This document shows positions 1 to 7,023 of a DNA stretch of 11,779 nt, in pieces. Under the pieces are notes generated by a model that saw only the letters and a list, made by a program, of their open reading frames with translations, did not search any database and had not been told where the DNA came from. Position 1 is the first letter of the stretch; each line of letters begins with the position of its first letter. The DNA is taken from positions 1-11,779 of the forward strand of contig DATLHO010000101.1 of NCBI GenBank assembly GCA_035539855.1. The letters are read 5' to 3'. Made by a program: the position numbers and the translations under genes. This DNA comes from DATLHO01 sp035539855. Lineage in GTDB: Bacteria > Bacteroidota > Ignavibacteria > OLB7.

Positions 1-1
1 T

Positions 2-1951
2 CGCGACATGAATTTCGGCGAGCTCGAGACTGGCGGACACACGGCCGTCGGACGCGATCACCTGTTCATCACGATCCAGAGCTGGAACAGCCGCGACTAC
101 GCGTCGCTGTCGCCCGATCATTTCGACTATGTAGTCGTCGACGAATTCCATCATGCCTCGGCGCCGACGTATCGCGAGCTGCTTGGCCATGTGACGCCGG
201 GCGTGCTGCTCGGCCTCACGGCGACGCCTGAGCGCACTGACGGATTCAACGTCGCGCAATTTTTCGACAATCACGTGAGCGCGGAGGTGCGGCTGCCGGA
301 TGCGATCAATCGCCGGCTCCTGGTCCCGTTTCAGTATTTCGGAATATCCGATCCGGTGTCGCTCAGGGATCTTCAATGGCAGCGTGGCGGATACGCCGTG
401 CGCGAGCTCGAGGCGAAATACGTCACCGGCGGCGACATGCGCGCGTTGATGATCGCCGACAAATTCAAGGCGACCGTCGCCGATCCAACGCGGGCTCGCG
501 CGCTCGCATTCTGCGTGAGCGTGGAGCACGCGCGATACATGGCGGAGCGCTTCACTGCGTTCGGGATTCCCTCGATCGCGGTGACCGGTGAGACCGACGA
601 CGCGATCCGCTCAACGGTCCCGGAGATGCTGCGGCGTCACGAGGTCGTCGTCGTCTGCACCGTGGACCTGTTCAACGAAGGCGTCGATATCCCCGAGATC
701 GACACCGTACTGTTCCTACGTCCGACCGAATCGCTCACGCTGTTCCTGCAGCAGCTCGGGCGCGGCCTTCGACTGTCCGACGGCAAGGAGTGCCTGACGG
801 TGCTCGACTTCGTCGGCGAGGCGCATCGAAAGTTCCGATTCGATCGACGATTCGCCGCGATGGTGGGGATCGCGCCGGCCCGCGTCAAGGCCGAGCTCGA
901 GGCGGAGTTTCCGCGACTGCCCTCGGGCTGCTCGATCGAGCTGGAGCGGGTGGCGCAGGAGCACGTGCTCCAGAACATCCGGGAGACCCTTCGAGCCAAT
1001 CGCCGCGACTGGTACGTCGAGGAGCTTCGTGAGCTCGCCCGCGAGTCCGGGCGGGCGCCGCACCTCGACCGGTTCCTCGAGCACGTCGGCATCTCGGCGC
1101 GCGACTTCTATCGTCGGCCGATCTCGTACGCCTCGATCGCGACCGACGCGGGTCTGCTCGCTCGCGCCGAGGATCCCGACGAGGAGCAGCTCACGAAGCG
1201 GCTCATCAAGCTCGCGCACATCGACGCGCCGGCGAGAATCCGACGGACCATCGAGCTCCTGAACGGAGGCGCGATCGAGTCCGTGCGCGACGAGCGAACG
1301 ATCGCGATGCTCCACTTCGGTCTGTGGGAGCGACGACAGACGACGACGCGCTCTGCGCGCGAGAGCCTGGCCCGCCTCGGGCGCAATCCGCGGATGCACC
1401 GCGAGGTCGTCGAGCTCCTCGAGCACCGGCTCGAGGGGATCGACGTGCCGCCGCACGAGACGACGCTCGCGGCGGACATCCCGCTCGAGCTGCACGCGAC
1501 GTACACGCGCGACGAGATACTCGCGGCCATCGGCATATGGGATTTCCTGAAGCAGCGTGAGGTACGCGAGGGCGTTCTCTACGTCGAGGAGACGAAGACC
1601 GACATCTTCTTCGTGACCCTCGACAAATCCGAGCGCGAGTACTCGCCGACGACGATGTACGACGACTACGCGCTCGGCGACCATCACTTCCACTGGCAGT
1701 CGCAGAGCACGACCTCCGACACGTCGCCGACGGGCCGGCGCTACACCGCGGCACGTCCGCCGGGGTCGCACGCGCTGCTGTTCGTTCGCGAGCGCAAGAA
1801 GGTCGACGGCGTCGTCGAGCCGTACAGCTTCCTGGGTCCGGTGCGCTACGAGAGTCACACCGGCAGCCGTCCGATGAGCATCGTCTGGCGGCTCGACCAC
1901 CCGATGCCGGCGAAGCTCGTGCGGCGCACGGCGAGGCTGGCGATGGGGTGA
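2..1951 (+). CDS. SF2 DEAD/DEAH-type helicase with DUF3427-type C-terminus, 5' end outside window
   Basis: The reading frame is open to the left edge, so the Met at position 8 is probably internal. Numbered from that Met, the protein shows motif II DEFHH (45-49), motif III-like GLTATPER (69-76), a motif IV region (FCVSVEHARYMAERF, about 168-182), motif V NEGVDIP (about 223-229) and motif VI QLGRGLR (about 249-256). This is the second half of a superfamily 2 ATPase. Motif I (Walker A) should lie upstream of the window. The last 160 or so residues contain TTMYDDYALGDHHFHWQSQ, SPTGRRY, LLFVRERKK and YSFLGPVRYESH, the pattern I know from the DUF3427 domain. Family members often carry a phospholipase D-like nuclease domain at the N-terminus, which cannot be checked here. 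The expected role is ATP-driven nucleic-acid remodelling in DNA repair or defence. Exact function is not shown. The stop at 1949-1951 is followed by about 155 bases before the next gene. Confidence 0.93.
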   Translation, partial: RDMNFGELETGGHTAVGRDHLFITIQSWNSRDYASLSPDHFDYVVVDEFHHASAPTYRELLGHVTPGVLLGLTATPERTDGFNVAQFFDNHVSAEVRLPDAINRRLLVPFQYFGISDPVSLRDLQWQRGGYAVRELEAKYVTGGDMRALMIADKFKATVADPTRARALAFCVSVEHARYMAERFTAFGIPSIAVTGETDDAIRSTVPEMLRRHEVVVVCTVDLFNEGVDIPEIDTVLFLRPTESLTLFLQQLGRGLRLSDGKECLTVLDFVGEAHRKFRFDRRFAAMVGIAPARVKAELEAEFPRLPSGCSIELERVAQEHVLQNIRETLRANRRDWYVEELRELARESGRAPHLDRFLEHVGISARDFYRRPISYASIATDAGLLARAEDPDEEQLTKRLIKLAHIDAPARIRRTIELLNGGAIESVRDERTIAMLHFGLWERRQTTTRSARESLARLGRNPRMHREVVELLEHRLEGIDVPPHETTLAADIPLELHATYTRDEILAAIGIWDFLKQREVREGVLYVEETKTDIFFVTLDKSEREYSPTTMYDDYALGDHHFHWQSQSTTSDTSPTGRRYTAARPPGSHALLFVRERKKVDGVVEPYSFLGPVRYESHTGSRPMSIVWRLDHPMPAKLVRRTARLAMG

Positions 1952-1964
1952 GGCGGGGGTCGTG

Positions 1965-1983
1965 TACGTAGTAAATACGTAGT
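1965..1983. promoter_or_regulatory. Pair of TACGTAGT direct repeats, 11 bases apart
   Basis: TACGTAGT occurs at 1965-1972 and again at 1976-1983, one helical turn apart. A related TACGTTGTAGT follows at 2005-2015. They lie 95-140 bases upstream of the secreted-protein gene. Helically phased direct repeats in a promoter-sized gap suit a DNA-binding protein. A similar 11-base-phased pair with a CGTAG core lies before the regulator gene at 7550. Function is inferred. Confidence 0.4.
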
Positions 1984-2020
1984 GGCCTTGCGCGCATCGG
2001 GTAGTACGTTGTAGTCGGGT

Positions 2021-2033
2021 CAGGCATTGCCTG
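2021..2033. promoter_or_regulatory. Perfect 13-base palindrome, possible operator
   Basis: CAGGCA-T-TGCCTG is a perfect inverted repeat around one base, 74 bases before the preferred start of the secreted-protein gene. It is short enough to be chance. The position suits an operator. Confidence 0.3.
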
Positions 2034-2106
2034 TGCCCGCCTCATGTGCTTCCTATCCGCGACCAATCCCCAACGACCGATGACTCTCGCCACCACGTCC
2101 CTCGCC

Positions 2107-4146
2107 ATGCTTCATTCCACCGCCTCCCGCGCGCTCGCTGCGCTTCTGGCATTTCTCGCGCTCGCGTCCGTCGCCTCGGCGGGGATCCCGTTCGAGCCGC
2201 TCGATCGCGCCGCACTTGCAAGGGCTGTGCGCGCTGCGAACGACACCGCGGGCGTCACCGACATGATCCTGACGCGGATCGAGTCGCGGGAGCTGTCGCG
2301 GTCTCGGCCAATGGAGGACACGGTGCTGGTCGACGCCTGGTACGAGTTCTACTCGCCATCGCGGAACCTCGTGAGTCTCGTCGCGATCGCGAGGCACGAC
2401 AGCGTCACGTACGTGATTGATCGGCAGTTCCAGCATCCGTTGCGGGCAGGCGCGGAGATTCCCCGAGCTCTCGATACCGTTGGGCTCGATCTCCGTCACG
2501 GGCGATTCGTAGCCGCGATGAAGGCGGACCCGGCATACATCGCCTATCGCAAGGCGTCGCCGGGCCTGCCCCTGCGCATTGCCCTTCGGCTCGTCGAGGA
2601 TCCGCACGACTACGCGGTGCCAGCCGGACTTGCGGAATCGGATCCCATCTGGATCGCCTATAACGCGCCGGTGGGGGATTCCTCCTTCATCGGCATGTAC
2701 TCGCCACGCACGGGAACGGTGGTGTGCTCGACGTACCGGTCGCTCGACGACTTCGCCGGAGATCGACGCGCAACGAAGGCCGATGCGGACTTCGTCGTCT
2801 CGTCCGATGGGCGATGGGTCGATGACTCCGGCTTCAAGTTTCCGCGCGCGAACGGCGTCAAGTACTTCGCGGGCGCGGGACTCTGGTTCGGCGCGCGAAA
2901 GAGGATCGGCGATTCGCTCGTGCCGCGGGTCTTCCTTTCGTACGATCCCCAGACCGGCGAGAGCTGGGGCACGGCCGGCGACGCACTGCTGCCGCGGGAG
3001 GAGCTCCCACGCTCGATCAGCCACAGCTCCGTCGCACACGACACGCTCACCGGAGCGCCTCTCGGCGCCGAGCCCTACGTCTGGCCGCTGTGGCTTGCGT
3101 CACGACACGCGAACCCGTCGTACATGCATCCCGGTGACTACGTTCCTCGCGTCGAGGATCGCGCCGTCGGCGGAGCGTACGAGCGGGCGGCGTTCGTCCC
3201 CACCGTCGCGGAGCAGTTGACGACGCGCTTCCACGACATGGGGCTCGGGCGCTACTGGCTGAGTGGGGAAGCCGACGGCTTTCCGCTCGGACTCCAGTTC
3301 CGGCAGGACGTGTTTGCGCAGCCGGGCCGGATGGCGACGGTGGTATTCGTCCGCTACTCGATCGTGAACATCTCGAGCGATACGCTCTACGATGCCGTCG
3401 CGGCACCGATCTGCGACTGGGACATCGGATACTCCGGAAACGATCTGGGAGGATTCCACACCAGCGCGCCCGAACTGCGCTCGCTGAAGATGTGGAGCGC
3501 CTCCGAGCGTCCCGAAGTGGCGTCGGCATTGATGACCCTGCTCGAGGCTCCGGTGACCGACGGATCGGGACGCATCGACAACAGCCGGCGATCGGAGTAC
3601 CGAACCACCGGTCGAGTAGCCGCAGCAAACATCTGGTATCTCGGACCCGACCCGATCACGAGCGTCGAGCGCTACGAGGTCATGACCAACGGCGAGTTCG
3701 ATACCCTGGTCGCGCTCCAGGATCAGCGTGGCGTGATCGCCTCGCAGACGTTCACGATGCTGCCCGGCGACACGGCCTACGTCGCCGTCGGCTACGTTCT
3801 CTACGGCCGAGTGTCCACCGTCGACTCCCTGGCCTCGCGCATGATGGACATCTACTACACCGTCCCTCCGGCGGCCGTCGAGGTCGAATCGGCGGTTCGA
3901 AGCGCGTACACGATCGCCCCGAACCCGGCAACCGACCGCGCGACGCTGCGACTCGACGCGCCAGCGCAGTCCGGCGCAACCCTGCGCATCGTCGACGCCC
4001 TCGGCCGCACGGTGGGTACGCTGGCGATCGATGCGGGAGCGACCGACGTCACGATCGATCTGCGCGAACTACCGGCGGGGCAGTATATCGTGGGGGTCGG
4101 GGCGCGGGGAATCGAATCCGCGGCGTCGGTACTGATCGTGCGATGA
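2107..4146 (+). CDS. Large secreted protein with type IX secretion-type C-terminal sorting domain
   Basis: The frame can start at 2044, 2080 or 2107. I prefer 2107 because MLHSTASRALAALLAFLALA, ending ASVASA before GIPFEP, then forms a normal signal peptide. No start has a clear Shine-Dalgarno, and 2080 would give a slightly longer but workable signal. The mature part (about 590 residues) has no domain I recognise. It is rich in Asp, Tyr and short beta-like stretches, for example FVRYSIVNISSDTLYDAVAAP. The last 80 residues (YTIAPNPATDRATLRL, then LRIVDALGRTVG, then DLRELPAGQYIVGV) match the usual layout of a type A type IX sorting domain: PNP motif, A/V-rich strands, LPAGxY and a short positively charged end. 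The expected path is Sec export to the periplasm, then transfer to the cell surface or medium. Two adjacent stops (TGA TAA) end the frame. Function is unknown. Confidence 0.92.
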   Translation: MLHSTASRALAALLAFLALASVASAGIPFEPLDRAALARAVRAANDTAGVTDMILTRIESRELSRSRPMEDTVLVDAWYEFYSPSRNLVSLVAIARHDSVTYVIDRQFQHPLRAGAEIPRALDTVGLDLRHGRFVAAMKADPAYIAYRKASPGLPLRIALRLVEDPHDYAVPAGLAESDPIWIAYNAPVGDSSFIGMYSPRTGTVVCSTYRSLDDFAGDRRATKADADFVVSSDGRWVDDSGFKFPRANGVKYFAGAGLWFGARKRIGDSLVPRVFLSYDPQTGESWGTAGDALLPREELPRSISHSSVAHDTLTGAPLGAEPYVWPLWLASRHANPSYMHPGDYVPRVEDRAVGGAYERAAFVPTVAEQLTTRFHDMGLGRYWLSGEADGFPLGLQFRQDVFAQPGRMATVVFVRYSIVNISSDTLYDAVAAPICDWDIGYSGNDLGGFHTSAPELRSLKMWSASERPEVASALMTLLEAPVTDGSGRIDNSRRSEYRTTGRVAAANIWYLGPDPITSVERYEVMTNGEFDTLVALQDQRGVIASQTFTMLPGDTAYVAVGYVLYGRVSTVDSLASRMMDIYYTVPPAAVEVESAVRSAYTIAPNPATDRATLRLDAPAQSGATLRIVDALGRTVGTLAIDAGATDVTIDLRELPAGQYIVGVGARGIESAASVLIVR

Positions 4147-4150
4147 TAAG

Positions 4151-4160
4151 CACCGCGGTG
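4151..4160. repeat. 10-base perfect palindrome CACCGCGGTG
   Basis: CACCG and CGGTG abut with no loop, directly after the double stop of the secreted-protein gene and 45 bases before the next start. It may be a protein-binding site for the small downstream gene or a chance event in GC-rich DNA. Confidence 0.25.
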
Positions 4161-4204
4161 GACCGTAGAGTGCGTCCTCCTCGCCATCGCGGAGCGCCGT
4201 TGCC

Positions 4205-4588
4205 ATGGGACTCAATGAAGTGTTCAAGCGGCATCGATCACTCGCCTATGGTCTGGCGATAACTCTCGCAGCGATTGGACTGTGGTTGTCTACTCGCGTA
4301 GACTTCATGTTGACGAAGAATGTGCGAGCTATCGAGATTGACGCTGCGGTAGACAGCATCATCGAGTATCGCCGAATGTTCGTGATCCGGACAGCGACTG
4401 ATTCAGTCGAATATCGGTTCGCTGTATTAGGGGCATCAGAGCCGCCAATTCTACCGGGCGCCCTGGTTAGGGGAGGGAAAGTGGATTCTATCGAGAAGCG
4501 GAAGGGAGTGGATTCCATTGCCCTCTTGCGCGACGGCGTGTGGTACACATTCCGCGTCTTGGAGCCAACCACAGAGGATGACCGATGA
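4205..4588 (+). CDS. Small membrane-anchored protein of unknown function
   Basis: The protein has 127 residues. A basic start (KRHRS, 8-12) is followed by one hydrophobic segment (LAYGLAITLAAIGLWLS, about 13-29). This gives an inner-membrane anchor or uncleaved signal with the rest most likely outside the cytoplasm. The soluble part is beta-like and carries VDSI three times (49-52, 93-96, 102-105). The last two copies are only nine residues apart, within KVDSIEKRKGVDSIALLRDG. A weak GGAG lies 10 bases before the ATG. Codon use is visibly less GC-rich than in the neighbouring genes (for example ATT, TTG, GTA and AGA are common), which could mean transfer or a weakly constrained gene. I do not recognise a family. 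The gene is convergent with the 383-residue gene, with 150 bases between them. Confidence 0.7.
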   Translation: MGLNEVFKRHRSLAYGLAITLAAIGLWLSTRVDFMLTKNVRAIEIDAAVDSIIEYRRMFVIRTATDSVEYRFAVLGASEPPILPGALVRGGKVDSIEKRKGVDSIALLRDGVWYTFRVLEPTTEDDR

Positions 4589-4661
4589 TGCCACGGCAGC
4601 ACGGTGGGCTCTATCGAGAGGTCTGATGTCAATAGAGGGAGGTGCGTACCGGCATCGTCTT

Positions 4662-4677
4662 GTCGCCGAGCGGCGAC
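4662..4677. terminator. Compact GC hairpin between convergent genes
   Basis: GTCGCC-GAGC-GGCGAC gives a 6-bp GC-rich stem with a tetraloop, 73 bases after the stop of the 127-residue gene and 61 bases from the end of the convergent gene. There is no T-run on either side, so classic intrinsic termination is uncertain. A weaker inverted repeat, CTCTAT (4609-4614) with ATAGAG (4632-4637), lies just before it. Confidence 0.4.
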
Positions 4678-4718
4678 CTACTCTGGAGTCGCAGCGCCGT
4701 CATCGCGGTGAATTGAGA

Positions 4719-4736
4719 CTGACAGGATACCGTCAG
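4719..4736 (-). terminator. Hairpin directly after the 383-residue gene
   Basis: CTGAC-AGGATACC-GTCAG begins two bases beyond the stop of the minus-strand gene. The 5-bp stem and 8-base loop suit a transcript-end structure. No clear U-tract follows in the minus direction. Confidence 0.3.
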
Positions 4737-4738
4737 CG

Positions 4739-5890
4739 TCAGTTGCACCCCGGACCATTCCACACCGTCTGAACGCGATTGTCGAGCTTGACGTATTCCG
4801 CGTCGGCGATGAGCGCGCGCGTCAAGAGCTTGCGGTGCCTCTTGCCGGGGAGCTGCGAGATCGTCCAGCCCCAGGCCGCCTTTGCGGGCTTCGTCAGATC
4901 GATCGAGACTCCCGGCGGCTTCGCCGCGGCGATGTCGGCGACGGTCATCTTGATCGAGACGTCGGGCATTGCGGAGCCGCCGATCTTAGACTGGATGGCC
5001 GTGGCGATGGAGGCGACTTCCTTCGATCGTGCGATCGGGATGTGTCCGTTGCGATCGAAGTCGTCGAGGGCCTCGTCGAGCCACGCGCGATAATCCCGCA
5101 CCTCACTGGTGGCTCGCAGCGACAGCGCGTTGTCGAGCAGCTCCGCCGGCCCGTCGCTCATCCCGAGCAGGAGTGGGAAGAACGTCGGCGTGTACGGAAC
5201 CTCGGCCGTCGGGCGCCCGATGCTCGCTCCGAGCTTGTTGAACAGGAATTCCTCGGCAGAGCGCGACGATTCCTCCCGCAGCGAGATCGCGAGGAAGAGT
5301 CGTGAGCGCTTCGGCTGCATGAGGTGGTCCGCGCCCGTCAATTGCGCGTAGGCGCCGAAGACCAGGCCGCCGAGAATGAACGAAGCGAGTCGGCGTTCCT
5401 GATCATTGTCGAATGCCATCCCTCCGAGGTCGGGGTACCAGGCATATCCCGACGACGTGAGCTCGCCGAGGATGCTGTTCGCCTCCGATGTGGCAACGCC
5501 GACTTCGCTGTCGGAGTAGAGTCTCTTGAGTTCCTCGAGCGCCGCGCCCTTCACTTCCATGTACGGGCCGTACGCGACGTCCACGTCGACGAGAATCTCC
5601 TCCGTGGCGTTGACCGCCGAGAGCGTACGCTGGTCGAGGTTCTGACCGATGTCGAACGTGTCCGCGTAGTTGAACACCGGGAGATGCTCATCGAGGACGA
5701 CGCGATCGAAGAAGGAGCCGATCGCGTGGATGTTCTTCGTCATGAGATCCCACGCGCCGGCGGGATCGCTCACCCCGGACGCGCCGCGCAGGAACAGCTC
5801 GCCGCAGCGGAGGATCATGGGGTCGACGACCGGTCCCGCGAGCTTCGCGACGGAGCGCCAGTCGTCCGATGTGTTGATGGTGATGGCCAT
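4739..5890 (-). CDS. Unrecognised 383-residue protein
   Basis: The start is well supported: AGGTGG lies 6 bases before the ATG on the minus strand. No signal peptide is seen. The protein looks soluble and mostly helical, with one hydrophobic stretch near the middle (LASFILGGLVFGAYAQLTG) that may be a buried helix rather than a membrane span. Points to search with: DEHLPVFNYADTFDIGQNLD near residue 70, YTPTFFPLLLGMSDGPAEL near 240, WGWTISQLPGKRHRKLLTRA near 345, and a Cys second from the end (GPGCN). There is no nucleotide-binding loop and no metal site I can name. It is transcribed away from the 95-residue membrane protein across a 133-base shared upstream region. I do not recognise the family and offer no function. 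Confidence 0.85.
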   Translation of the reverse strand: MAITINTSDDWRSVAKLAGPVVDPMILRCGELFLRGASGVSDPAGAWDLMTKNIHAIGSFFDRVVLDEHLPVFNYADTFDIGQNLDQRTLSAVNATEEILVDVDVAYGPYMEVKGAALEELKRLYSDSEVGVATSEANSILGELTSSGYAWYPDLGGMAFDNDQERRLASFILGGLVFGAYAQLTGADHLMQPKRSRLFLAISLREESSRSAEEFLFNKLGASIGRPTAEVPYTPTFFPLLLGMSDGPAELLDNALSLRATSEVRDYRAWLDEALDDFDRNGHIPIARSKEVASIATAIQSKIGGSAMPDVSIKMTVADIAAAKPPGVSIDLTKPAKAAWGWTISQLPGKRHRKLLTRALIADAEYVKLDNRVQTVWNGPGCN

Positions 5891-5896
5891 GCGGGT

Positions 5897-5902
5897 CCAC
5901 CT
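5897..5902 (-). promoter_or_regulatory. Ribosome binding site for the 383-residue gene
   Basis: On the minus strand this reads AGGTGG, with 6 bases to the ATG at 5890. It supports that start. Most genes in the window lack such a site. Confidence 0.65.
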
Positions 5903-5924
5903 GTGGTAGGTTGAAGAAGCCGGG

Positions 5925-5935
5925 CGTCAATGACG
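5925..5935. promoter_or_regulatory. Palindrome in the divergent promoter region
   Basis: CGTCA-A-TGACG is a perfect 11-base palindrome between the two divergent starts (5890 on minus, 6024 on plus). Its position would let one regulator act on both genes. Nearby at 5974-5982 is CGTAGCGAC, a 9-mer that recurs at 7512-7520 before the regulator gene at 7550. Confidence 0.35.
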
Positions 5936-6014
5936 GGAGCGATCGCGCGAAGGGGGGGAGGTGTGGGCGACAACGTAGCGACGAAAGTCTCGGGCTGCAA
6001 GCCTGGGTTTTACC

Positions 6015-6020
6015 GGAGGA
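6015..6020 (+). promoter_or_regulatory. Ribosome binding site GGAGGA for the 95-residue membrane protein
   Basis: GGAGGA ends 3 bases before the ATG at 6024. The spacing is short, but this is a full consensus site. It makes this small frame a likely real gene. Confidence 0.6.
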
Positions 6021-6023
6021 TCA

Positions 6024-6311
6024 ATGACATTCGACGCACGCTCACGCAGTTGGGATGATCCCGATGCGCCACGAGACCGGCGGTTCCTGAAAGCGCTCGG
6101 AGCGGGAATAGGCTCGATGCTGCTGTTCGCGATCCTCTCGCAGTTCGGCATCCTCCCGGTCTCCTCATACGAGGCCGGGCAGATGGTTGCCAAGGGACTG
6201 GCCGTGCTCGCGCTGATGCTCATCGCGCTCGCGTTCGTGAAGCGGCCGATACCCTTCTGGGGTCACTGGGCGATCTTTGTCGCGGCGTGGGTGGTGTTTG
6301 TCGCGATCTGA
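6024..6311 (+). CDS. Small three-helix inner-membrane protein
   Basis: The protein has 95 residues. A charged cytoplasmic-type start (TFDARSRSWDDPDAPRDRRF, about 2-21) is followed by three hydrophobic segments: about 23-44 (GAGIGSMLLFAILSQFGILPV), about 55-71 (AKGLAVLALMLIALAFV) and about 77-94 (FWGHWAIFVAAWVVFVA). Short turns between them carry KRP. No active-site pattern is visible. A strong GGAGGA precedes the start. It is divergent from the 383-residue gene, and the two may share control. It could be a small membrane anchor or helper for that protein, but this rests on position only. I do not recognise a family. Confidence 0.8.
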   Translation: MTFDARSRSWDDPDAPRDRRFLKALGAGIGSMLLFAILSQFGILPVSSYEAGQMVAKGLAVLALMLIALAFVKRPIPFWGHWAIFVAAWVVFVAI

Positions 6312-6361
6312 GCGCGCGGAGGAGGGACGGAGGAGCAACCTGGGTTCGACTCCTGTTAAAG

Positions 6362-6406
6362 GCAGCGTTTAATATGGCCCACGGGATGTTCCATAGTAAA
6401 CGCTGC
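6362..6406. terminator. Long imperfect hairpin between convergent genes
   Basis: GCAGCGTTTA (6362-6371) pairs with TAAACGCTGC (6397-6406) over 10 bp. After one A/G mismatch, TATGG (6373-6377) pairs with CCATA (6391-6395), leaving a 13-base loop. The resulting 15-pair stem lies between the ends of the 95-residue gene (6311, plus) and the small LuxR-type gene (6491, minus), so a two-way terminator is the simplest reading. It is AT-richer than its surroundings and lacks a flanking T-run, so a remnant of a mobile element or a binding site is also possible. Confidence 0.5.
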
Positions 6407-6490
6407 GTTCACTATGACTGGTTGACTTCTCACCGTGGCCCTCGATACGGTTCACGCGAAGTAAGATTGCGCCGCCTGCGCGATCCAGCT

Positions 6491-6733
6491 TCATCCCGCG
6501 ATCTTCATCAACGCAACCGCCAGCTTCGAGCGCACGCCCAACTTCTTCCGAATGACGAGCCCACGATTCCGGATCGTGCGGATTGAGAGCTCGAGAATGC
6601 TCGCGATCTCGGCCGTCGTGCGGCCTTCGAGCACCAGCAGACAAATGCGGAGCTCGGTCGGGTTCAGAAATGGGATGGCTGCGATGAGCGCGGCAGCGGC
6701 CTTGCTGCGCTCCAGTTCAGGACCAAGGCTCAT
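6491..6733 (-). CDS. Orphan LuxR/GerE-type helix-turn-helix protein (80 residues)
   Basis: Nearly the whole protein is a LuxR-type DNA-binding domain: LNPTELRICLLVLEGRTTAE (about 23-42), then IASILELSIRTIRNRGLVIR (43-62), then KKLGV. Three features match the GerE family: the ELRIC first helix, TAEIASIL as the first HTH helix, and an RKKLG end. There is no receiver, PAS or GAF sensor domain. An in-frame stop (complement of 6761-6763) lies 27 bases upstream of the ATG, so it cannot extend further. No clear Shine-Dalgarno is present. Either it is a free-standing small regulator or the surviving DNA-binding end of a longer sensor-regulator. The repeat block begins about 50 bases upstream of its start. 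Confidence 0.7.
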   Translation of the reverse strand: MSLGPELERSKAAAALIAAIPFLNPTELRICLLVLEGRTTAEIASILELSIRTIRNRGLVIRKKLGVRSKLAVALMKIAG

Positions 6734-6784
6734 ACAGCGAGTCCAAAATTCAACGCATTCTCATGCGCTCGACACTTCCAGGTC

Positions 6785-7023
6785 GGCATTGTTGACGGTG
6801 TGACGACCGTGCATAATCCGGACCGTCGGCGGTGTGACGACCGCGCATCAACAGGACGGTTTGCGATGCTGTGACGGCGCACTACCGGCGTTGTTGGCGG
6901 TGGGGCGACCGCGCATGACCCGCATCGTTGGCGGTGGAGCGACCGCGTACGACACGCATCGTTGGTGGTGGGGTGACCGCGTACAACCGGCATCGGTGGC
7001 GGTGTGGCGACCGCGCACACCAG
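6785..7023. repeat. Seven-copy 34-35-base tandem repeat with a conserved hairpin
   Basis: Units run 6785-6819, 6820-6853, 6854-6886, 6887-6921, 6922-6955, 6956-6989 and 6990-7023, with lengths 35, 34, 33, 35, 34, 34 and 34. Most contain GTTGGCGGT, then a 6-base loop, then ACCGCGCA or ACCGCGTA. The GCGGT and ACCGC arms are complementary. Loops vary within a GKRRYG-like pattern: GTGACG in copies 1 and 2, then GGGGCG, GGAGCG, GGGGTG and GTGGCG in copies 4-7. Copy 1 has ACGGT with ACCGT, a paired double change that keeps the stem. Copy 6 has GTGGT with ACCGC, which keeps a G.U pair if read on the plus strand. Copy 3 is degraded. The units have no unique spacers, so this is not CRISPR. It could be a structured RNA, a protein-binding array or a REP-like repeat. 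Confidence 0.8.

Noticed and set aside
716..1900. 394-residue open frame antisense to the helicase
   Set aside because: Arg/Val/Glu-rich shadow of high-GC coding sequence. The plus frame carries all helicase motifs.
2053..3039. 328-residue antisense frame in the secreted-protein gene
   Set aside because: Low-complexity shadow frame. The plus frame has a signal peptide and sorting domain.
5324..5914. 196-residue frame antisense to the 383-residue gene
   Set aside because: Composition is Glu/Arg/Val-rich shadow type. The minus gene has a good ribosome site and normal residue balance.
6342..6353. tRNA or tmRNA 3' end (GGGTTCGACTCC resembles a T-loop)
   Set aside because: The T-stem does not pair properly and there is no acceptor stem, D-arm or CCA context on either side. 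At best it is a short chance match or a decayed attachment site.
6785..7023. CRISPR array
   Set aside because: The unit length (34-35) is in range, but the whole unit recurs with no unique spacers, copies are diverged, and no cas gene is in the window.
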